From: Thermoplasmata archaeon
GTDB taxonomy: Archaea > Thermoplasmatota > E2 > UBA202 > JdFR-43
Length of the DNA stretch: 5,126 nt
NCBI GenBank assembly: GCA_021162305.1
Contig: JAGGYX010000207.1
Span: 1 to 5,126 of the forward strand
Reading direction: 5' to 3'
A program made the position numbers and the translations under genes. This document shows, piece after piece, positions 1 through 5,126 of this stretch. Within the stretch, counting starts at the first letter, position 1. Every line of letters starts with the position of its first letter. The notes under the pieces were generated by a model. The model did not search any database, had not been told where the DNA came from, and saw nothing but the letters and a program-made list of their open reading frames with translations.

Positions 1-1
1 A

Positions 2-676
2 GAAAAGGCAAAGGAAAAGGCATTACATAATTTTATGATATCATTTAATTTATTGAGATTATATTTTCCTACATTTAAACCCACATTAAAAGGGAGCTTG
101 CTCTCTGGTATGCAAGGATTAGTGATATATAATGAAACGGAGAAGAATGTAATAACCAGCTTATCTAGGATTGGTGACTTACCTCTTAATTCAGCATATT
201 TGAATAAAGATCTTTATGGTAAACTAAAAGGATTAGGAATCGAGGAATTAAGAAAAAACCATGAAATTGCTAAGGTGGCAAAAGAATGTTTGTATTGGTA
301 TGGATTGGGGTTAGATGAAAAATATCCATCAGCAAAATTGCTTAATTTTGTAACCGTATTAGAATCTGTATTAAAACGGAAAAATGAAACTACTGAATTA
401 AAAAGAGCTGTTGCAGAGAGAGGAGCAATATTGCTTTATAACCAATTTGAGGATAGAAAAGAAGCGGTTGATCAACTAAAAAAAATTTACAATATAAGAA
501 GTAAAGTAGTTCATACAGGTACTCTAATAGGTGATAAAGATATTGCCTTTTTAGCTGGCGAGTATGCTCGAATGATTTTAATAGAACTTATTAGACGATC
601 GAGAGAGTTTAACGGTAATTTCTCCAGATTTATAGATTATATTGATGATATGAAATTGAAAGGAGGAGAAAAATGA
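2..676 (+). CDS. HEPN-domain protein (Apea-like), 5'-truncated by window edge; putative RNase linked to a type I R-M operon
   Basis: The frame is open to the left edge, so the start is probably outside the window. An ATG at 35 exists, but no good Shine-Dalgarno precedes it, and the codons before it ([11 protein letters not shown]) read as ordinary helical protein. Numbering from that ATG (213 residues), the C-terminal half is helical: a helix with F-V-T-V-L-E (105-110), a linker, an A-V-A-E-R helix (125-129), then [11 protein letters not shown] with R155 and H160 forming an RX4H motif, and a last helix to about 191. This order, a helix with a conserved Glu followed by RS-x3-H near the end, fits Apea-like HEPN domains. 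HEPN proteins with this motif are commonly metal-independent RNases in toxins and defence systems; activity here is inferred. The gene overlaps hsdR by 4 bp. Leucine codons are TTA-rich (14 of 31) with no CTG, unlike hsdR. The missing N-terminus could hold a sensor or NTPase domain. Confidence 0.72.
   Translation, partial: EKAKEKALHNFMISFNLLRLYFPTFKPTLKGSLLSGMQGLVIYNETEKNVITSLSRIGDLPLNSAYLNKDLYGKLKGLGIEELRKNHEIAKVAKECLYWYGLGLDEKYPSAKLLNFVTVLESVLKRKNETTELKRAVAERGAILLYNQFEDRKEAVDQLKKIYNIRSKVVHTGTLIGDKDIAFLAGEYARMILIELIRRSREFNGNFSRFIDYIDDMKLKGGEK
661..668 (+). promoter_or_regulatory. Shine-Dalgarno of hsdR, inside the end of the HEPN gene
   Basis: AGGAGGAG lies just upstream of the ATG at 673, with six bases between AGGAGG and the start. 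It is made from the last sense codons of the HEPN gene (Lys-Gly-Gly-Glu-Lys), and the stop and start overlap as ATGA. The position decides the hsdR start and suggests translational coupling of the two genes. Confidence 0.85.
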
Positions 677-3600
677 CCACTTTCGTTTCAGAAGAGGATG
701 TGGAGGAGTATGCCCTTGATGTACTGACTGGGCTGGGTTATGAAAGGGCTTATGGGCCTGATATATCTGAGGGTGGACTGAGAGCTGAGAGAAAATATAA
801 TGAGGTTGTGTTGCTTGCTCGGCTGAGAAGAGCAATTGACAGACTTAATCCCTCCATACCATCAGAGGCAAAGGAAGAGGCAATTAAAAAAGTTTTGAGG
901 GAAACGAGTCAGAATCTGGTGGAGAACAATCATACCTTTCACAAAATGCTTGTTGATGGGGTGGATGTTGAATATCGCAAAAATGGAAGGATTGTGGGTG
1001 ATAAAGTATGGCTTATTGATTTTAATGAACCAGAAAACAATGAATTTCTGGCTGTGAATCAGTTTACTGTCATAGAAGGAAATAATAATCGCAGACCCGA
1101 TATTGTTCTTTTTGTCAATGGATTACCTCTGGTTGTTATAGAACTCAAAAATCCTGCAGACAAGGAAGCAACAATATGGAAGGCATATGGAGATCATCAA
1201 ACAAAGATGCAGGAAATTCCTTCTCTTTTTCACTTCAATGAAATTTTAATAATAAGTGATGGAACAGGGGCAAGGGCTGGAACTATAACTTCTGATAAAC
1301 AACGTTTCATGCCCTGGAAGACAATTGATGGAGAAGAGCCATCACTTCCTCTTCCTCAACTTGAAGTATTGCTTAAAGGAATATGCAAAAAAGAAAGGTT
1401 GCTGGATATAATAAGGCATTTCATTGTTTTTGAAAAAGGAGGAAAAACTGTAAGAAAAATAATGGCTGCGTATCATCAATATAATGCAGTCAATAAAGCA
1501 CTGGAATCAACATTGAGAGCGAGGAGGAGAGATAAAAAGGCAGGTGTTGTCTGGCATACTCAAGGCTCGGGAAAGAGTCTGATAATGGCTTTTTATGCTG
1601 GCAAACTCATTCTTGAGCCAGAAATGGAAAATCCAACAATTGTTGTTTTAACAGATAGAAATGATCTGGATGACCAATTGTTTGATACATTCAGCAGATG
1701 CCATGAAATTTTGAGGCAGAAACCCGTTCAGGCAGAGACACGAGAAGATTTAAAGAAATTGCTGAAAGTGGCATCTGGAGGAGTTATCTTTACCACAATT
1801 CAGAAATTTTTCCCTGAGGAGAATAGGGAAGAATATCCTCTGCTTTCAGATAGAGATAATATTGTTGTCATTGCTGATGAAGCCCACAGAAGCCAGTATG
1901 GATTCAAGGCAAAGGTTCTTAAAAAAGAAGATGAGGCACTAATTACCTATGGATATGCAAAGTATGTTAGAGATGCATTACCAAATGCTTCTTTCATTGG
2001 CTTTACAGGCACACCGATAGAACAAGCAGATAGAAGTACACCCGCAGTTTTCGGAAATTATGTGGATATTTATGACATAGAGCAGGCGATAAAGGATGGA
2101 GCCACTGTCCCCATATATTATGAAAGCAGACTGGCAAAACTTGAATTAAAGCCAGAAGAGAGACCAAAAATTGATGAGGAATTTGAGGAGGTAACAGAAG
2201 GGGAAGAAATTGAGAAAAAGGAGAAACTCAAAAGTAAATGGGCTCAACTTGAGAAAGTTGTCGGGGCTCCCAATAGGATAAAGAAGATTGCAAAGGACAT
2301 AGTAGAGCATTTTGAAAATCGTTTGAGTGTGATTGATGGAAAAGGAATGATTGTATGCATGAGCAGAAGAATATGTGTTGAGTTATATAACGAAATCATA
2401 AAACTGAGACCAGAATGGCACAGCGAAGATGATGATAAAGGATTTATCAAGGTTGTAATGACTGGCTCCGCTTCCGATCCAAAAGAATGGCAGCAGCACA
2501 TAAGAAATAAAAAACGAAGAAAGGAACTTGGAGAGAGGTTTAAAGATCCACAGCATCCCTTCAAACTGGCGATAGTCAGGGATATGTGGCTCACTGGATT
2601 TGATGTTCCCAGTTTGCACACCATGTATATAGATAAGCCCATGAAAGGTCATACACTCATGCAGGCAATAGCAAGGGTAAATAGAGTATATAAAGATAAA
2701 AAAGGAGGATTGATTGTTGATTATATTGGACTTGGCTTTGAACTTAAAAAAGCACTGGCAAACTATACTGTAAGCGGTGGAAAGGGCAAGCCAACAATTG
2801 ATCAGGAAGAAGCTGTAGCAATAATGCTTGAAAAATATGAAATTGTGCAGTCCATGTTTCATGGTTTTGATTATAAGCAATTTTTCGAACTTGAGCCAAA
2901 GGAAAGAATATCGTTTATACCAAAAGCAATGGAGCATATCCTCCAGCAGGAGGATGGAAAAGAGAGATATATCAGACATGTTACTGCATTGGTAAGGGCA
3001 TTTTCTCTCGCTGTTCCTCATGAAAAAGCTATGGAAATAAAGGAGGAAGTGGGTTTCTTCCAAGCAATCAAAAATGCTCTTGTAAAAAATACCTCAACAA
3101 AGGGAAGATATCAGGAGGAACTGGACTCTGCAATAAAACAGATTTTATCCAAAGCCATTGTATCAGATAGAGTTATCGATATTTTTGCAGCAGCAGGATT
3201 GAAAAAACCAGATATCTCTATTCTTTCAGATGAATTTCTGGAAGAAGTTAGAGGGATGCCGGAAAAGAACCTTGCCTTTGAAGCCTTAAAGAAATTGTTG
3301 AATGATCAGATAAAAATAAGAATGAAGAAAAACATTGTTCAGGCGCGTTCATTCAGGGAAATGCTGGAAAGGACCATAAGAAGATATACGAATAGAACGA
3401 TAGAGGCTGCACAGGTTGTGGAGGAACTCATTGAATTGGCAAAAAAGATGAGAAAATCAGATGAGAGAACAAAAGATACGGGTTTAACAGAAGCCGAAAT
3501 AGCATTTTATGATGCTTTAGCAGATAACGAAAGTGCAAGGGTTGTTTTGGGAGATAAAGTACTGAGGCAGATAGCAATTGAAATAACAGAAAAAATAAGA

Positions 3601-3777
3601 AAAAATGTTACAATAGATTGGACTTTAAGGGAAAATGTTCAGGCGAAACTCAGGGTAATTGTAAAGAAAACTTTGAGGAAATATGATTATCCTCCAGATA
3701 AGAGAGATGAAGCCACTGCCCTCGTGCTTGAGCAGGCAAAACTCATTGCCAAAGATTGGGCAGAAAATACGGCATGA
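673..3777 (+). CDS. hsdR: Type I restriction enzyme, R (motor/nuclease) subunit HsdR, EcoR124I-like
   Basis: This is the restriction subunit of a type I R-M complex. With HsdM and HsdS it translocates unmodified DNA using ATP and cuts at a distance. At 1034 residues it matches the usual length of the EcoR124I (type IC) family, so it looks complete. The N-terminal HSDR_N nuclease domain has the PD-(D/E)xK residues D143, E157 and K159. The motor follows: Walker A T-Q-G-S-G-K-S (296-302), D-E-A-H (402-405), T-G-T-P (445-448), a charged linker with E-E-F-E-E-V-T-E-G (502-510), motif IV around 558-565, motif V T-G-F-D-V-P (641-646), and motif [10 protein letters not shown] (664-671). The part after about 700 is the helical C-terminal region that docks on the methylase core. 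All helicase motifs look intact. One departure: the usual Q-L-Q-T-Y-K of the RecB-type QxxxY motif reads D-H-Q-T-K-M at 174-179. The start is ATG at 673 with a strong Shine-Dalgarno. hsdM and hsdS are not in the window. Confidence 0.96.
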   Translation: MTTFVSEEDVEEYALDVLTGLGYERAYGPDISEGGLRAERKYNEVVLLARLRRAIDRLNPSIPSEAKEEAIKKVLRETSQNLVENNHTFHKMLVDGVDVEYRKNGRIVGDKVWLIDFNEPENNEFLAVNQFTVIEGNNNRRPDIVLFVNGLPLVVIELKNPADKEATIWKAYGDHQTKMQEIPSLFHFNEILIISDGTGARAGTITSDKQRFMPWKTIDGEEPSLPLPQLEVLLKGICKKERLLDIIRHFIVFEKGGKTVRKIMAAYHQYNAVNKALESTLRARRRDKKAGVVWHTQGSGKSLIMAFYAGKLILEPEMENPTIVVLTDRNDLDDQLFDTFSRCHEILRQKPVQAETREDLKKLLKVASGGVIFTTIQKFFPEENREEYPLLSDRDNIVVIADEAHRSQYGFKAKVLKKEDEALITYGYAKYVRDALPNASFIGFTGTPIEQADRSTPAVFGNYVDIYDIEQAIKDGATVPIYYESRLAKLELKPEERPKIDEEFEEVTEGEEIEKKEKLKSKWAQLEKVVGAPNRIKKIAKDIVEHFENRLSVIDGKGMIVCMSRRICVELYNEIIKLRPEWHSEDDDKGFIKVVMTGSASDPKEWQQHIRNKKRRKELGERFKDPQHPFKLAIVRDMWLTGFDVPSLHTMYIDKPMKGHTLMQAIARVNRVYKDKKGGLIVDYIGLGFELKKALANYTVSGGKGKPTIDQEEAVAIMLEKYEIVQSMFHGFDYKQFFELEPKERISFIPKAMEHILQQEDGKERYIRHVTALVRAFSLAVPHEKAMEIKEEVGFFQAIKNALVKNTSTKGRYQEELDSAIKQILSKAIVSDRVIDIFAAAGLKKPDISILSDEFLEEVRGMPEKNLAFEALKKLLNDQIKIRMKKNIVQARSFREMLERTIRRYTNRTIEAAQVVEELIELAKKMRKSDERTKDTGLTEAEIAFYDALADNESARVVLGDKVLRQIAIEITEKIRKNVTIDWTLRENVQAKLRVIVKKTLRKYDYPPDKRDEATALVLEQAKLIAKDWAENTA

Positions 3778-3796
3778 AATTTCCGCATAGAGGCAA

Positions 3797-3811
3797 ATAG
3801 AAGTATTCTAT
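3797..3811. repeat. Small perfect inverted repeat after hsdR
   Basis: ATAGAA (3797-3802), a 3-base loop GTA, then TTCTAT (3806-3811). It starts 20 bases after the hsdR stop. The stem is AT-rich and no T-tract follows on the + strand, so it is a poor intrinsic terminator. It could be a weak mRNA 3'-end structure or chance. Confidence 0.3.
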
Positions 3812-3828
3812 CATGGGGCTATATGTTG

Positions 3829-3852
3829 AAAAACAAGCTCATCCATGCTTGT
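3829..3852 (-). terminator. Possible hairpin plus T-tract terminator of the disulfide reductase gene
   Basis: On the - strand ACAAGC, an 8-base loop and GCTTGT form a perfect 6-bp stem (+ strand 3833-3838 and 3847-3852). The stem is followed directly by T's; the run pairs with five A's at 3829-3833, the first of which is part of the stem. It lies about 40 bases past the TAA of the - strand gene. The stem is short, so the call is tentative. If the host is archaeal, the T-run matters more than the stem. Confidence 0.35.
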
Positions 3853-3884
3853 GCCTGATATTATCTATATGCATACTAAATAGG

Positions 3885-3889
3885 AAAAA
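3885..3889 (-). terminator. Short T5 tract just after the stop of the disulfide reductase gene
   Basis: Two bases past the TAA, the - strand reads TTTTT. Oligo-T tracts on the coding strand end transcription in archaea, so this may act together with the hairpin further on. A run of five is common in DNA this AT-rich, so the support is weak. Confidence 0.25.
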
Positions 3890-3891
3890 TT

Positions 3892-5126
3892 TTATTGAAG
3901 TTTCTTTTGAATTACATTGGCAGCCACAATCAAAGCATCCCACACAGGAGCAAAAGGTGGGGCGTAGGCCATATCAAGCATGGCAAGTTCTTCAGCCTTC
4001 ATTTTTTTTGTTATGGCTGCGGCAAGAGTGTTTATACGCCCAACAACTCCTTCCTTTCCAATAATCTGTCCTCCTAAAATTGTATGGGTGCTTTTGCTTG
4101 CTATGAGGCGGACATTTATTTTTTGATTTCCTGGATAGTAATGGCTTCTGGTTCCATGCTCTATGCTCACTGCCACACCATCATCGCCAGCTTCTTTCAA
4201 AGAAAGCCCGGTTTTTCCTATGTGCAAGTCAAAAAATTTTGTTATTGCTGTTCCAACAACGCCAGGAAAAATTTTTTTATTTCCTGCAACGGCATTCTCT
4301 CCAGCAACCCGCCCCATTTTATTGGCTGCTGGAGCGAGAGGCATATATGTTTCTTCTCCTGTAACAATGTTTTTTGTTTCAGCATTATCTCCTGCAGCAT
4401 ATACGCCAGCTTTGCTACTCTCCATATACTCATTTGTTTTTATTGCTCCAGTTTTTCCAAGTTTCAGCTGAAGCTTTTTTGCAAATTCAACATTTGGTTT
4501 GACTCCTATTGAAAGAAGAACAATGTCAACATCATATTCATCTTTTTCTGTAACAATTTTTTTAACTTTCTCATTTCCTTCAAAAGCAACCACTTTCTCA
4601 TTTAAATGCAGCTCTACGCCATTTTCAATCATTTTATCCTCAACCAGCTTTGCCATTTCATCATCCATGCTTGGCATTACATGAGGCATCATTTCAAAAA
4701 TTGCAACCTTTTTCCCCATTTTCAAAAAAGCTTCTGTCATTTCTATGCCAATGTAGCCAGCTCCAACTATCCCAATTTTTTCTGCCTTTATTGCTTCTTT
4801 ATAAAGCTTTTCCCCATCCTCAAGCTGCCTTATTGTATGAATGCCTCGCAATTCCATGCCATCTATAGCAGGCATGATTGCCTTTCCTCCAGTTGCAAGA
4901 ATAAGCCTATCATATTCCTCTCTTGTCTCCTTTCCATTTTTGTCCATAGTAATAACATAGCCGTCCCCAACTTCAATAACTTCATGCTCTGTCCTCACAT
5001 CTATTCCTCTTTTCTCCCGGAAATATTCCTTTGTGTAATAAACTAATGAATCAATACTTTTCACAAGTCCTTCAAAATAATATGGCAATCCGCATGGGGC
5101 ATATGAAACATATTTACTCTTTTCAA
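3892..5126 (-). CDS. FAD-dependent NAD(P)H disulfide oxidoreductase, CoA-disulfide reductase / NADH oxidase family, N-terminus beyond window
   Basis: This flavoenzyme uses NAD(P)H to reduce CoA disulfide, polysulfide/sulfur or oxygen, depending on the member; the exact substrate cannot be told. The frame is open to the right edge. Before an in-frame TTG at 5086-5088 it encodes K-Y-V-S-Y-A-P-C-G and continues L-P-Y-Y-F-E-G. This is the conserved redox-Cys segment (Cys codon 5092-5094), so that TTG is an internal Leu codon and only about the first 30-35 residues, including the first FAD-binding GxGxxG, should be missing. Numbered from the TTG: A-T-G-G (65-68); NAD(P)H-binding G-A-G-Y-I-G-I-E (109-116) with an acidic E132 after the next strand, which favours NADH; second FAD motif A-A-G-D-N (231-235); then the C-terminal dimerisation domain ending in Y-A-P-P-F-A-P-V-W-D (375-384). 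It stops right after this domain, so there is no rhodanese fusion. It is convergent with hsdR and probably functionally unrelated. Its promoter is outside the window. Confidence 0.9.
   Translation of the reverse strand, partial: EKSKYVSYAPCGLPYYFEGLVKSIDSLVYYTKEYFREKRGIDVRTEHEVIEVGDGYVITMDKNGKETREEYDRLILATGGKAIMPAIDGMELRGIHTIRQLEDGEKLYKEAIKAEKIGIVGAGYIGIEMTEAFLKMGKKVAIFEMMPHVMPSMDDEMAKLVEDKMIENGVELHLNEKVVAFEGNEKVKKIVTEKDEYDVDIVLLSIGVKPNVEFAKKLQLKLGKTGAIKTNEYMESSKAGVYAAGDNAETKNIVTGEETYMPLAPAANKMGRVAGENAVAGNKKIFPGVVGTAITKFFDLHIGKTGLSLKEAGDDGVAVSIEHGTRSHYYPGNQKINVRLIASKSTHTILGGQIIGKEGVVGRINTLAAAITKKMKAEELAMLDMAYAPPFAPVWDALIVAANVIQKKLQ

Noticed and set aside
2..22. Perfect 9-base direct repeat GAAAAGGCA at 2-10 and 14-22.
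   Set aside because: It is an in-frame repeat of Lys/Glu/Ala codons in a purine-rich coding stretch, too short and isolated to be a regulatory or mobile repeat.
95..118. L-L-S-G-M-Q in the HEPN-type protein, resembling the ABC signature LSGGQ (would suggest a PrrC/RloC-like ATPase).
   Set aside because: No Walker B or D-loop follows at the expected distance, and the following residues do not look like an ABC core. Chance similarity is more likely.
578..835. - strand open frame of 85 residues across the HEPN/hsdR junction.
   Set aside because: Antisense to two well-supported genes, with no motif or start signal.
2244..3063. Long - strand open frames (132 and 226 residues) opposite hsdR.
   Set aside because: They lie wholly antisense to a strongly supported gene; their Cys/Phe/Ser-rich composition is typical of shadow frames and no domain is recognisable.
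3868..3875. 8-base palindrome TATGCATA in the spacer as a possible operator or TATA element.
   Set aside because: Short AT-rich palindromes are expected by chance, and no gene starts nearby on either strand.
3813..5046. Several + strand open frames (60-146 residues) opposite the disulfide reductase gene, one beginning in the spacer at 3813.
   Set aside because: They are mutually overlapping shadows of the conserved - strand gene, with biased composition and no ribosome binding site or domain support.

Overview
This AT-rich window holds three genes. Two are head-to-tail on the + strand, and one convergent gene on the - strand runs off the right edge. Arginine is mostly AGA/AGG, isoleucine is often ATA, proteins are Lys/Glu-rich, and the one visible ribosome binding site is a strong Shine-Dalgarno. 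Together with an archaeal-looking CoA-disulfide-reductase-type flavoenzyme, this is compatible with a euryarchaeon, possibly thermophilic, but a bacterium cannot be excluded. No rRNA, tRNA, CRISPR array, insertion sequence or integrase was seen.

Left part (about 2-3777): the distal end of what is very likely a type I restriction-modification operon. The first gene is cut by the left edge. It ends in a HEPN-like domain of the Apea type with a clear RX4H motif (R-S-K-V-V-H). It overlaps by 4 bp (ATGA) with a full-length 1034-residue HsdR of the EcoR124I/type IC kind, carrying the PD-(D/E)xK nuclease, the SF2 motor motifs and the long C-terminal helical region. hsdM and hsdS are not in the window and presumably lie further left. 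A HEPN gene joined to hsdR recalls the anticodon nuclease gene prrC, which sits inside a type IC hsd locus, and a second-line RNase defence is the most interesting hypothesis here. Leucine codon use differs sharply between the HEPN gene and hsdR, suggesting separate histories.

Middle (3778-3891): a 114-bp convergent intergenic spacer with two small perfect inverted repeats and short T-tracts that may end transcription on either side.

Right part (3892-5126, - strand): a FAD/NAD(P)H-dependent disulfide reductase of the CoA-disulfide reductase / NADH oxidase / sulfur reductase family, cut at its N-terminus by the window edge. Its conserved redox cysteine is just inside the window, upstream of an in-frame TTG that could be mistaken for the start. 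It appears to be a housekeeping redox gene unrelated to the restriction locus.
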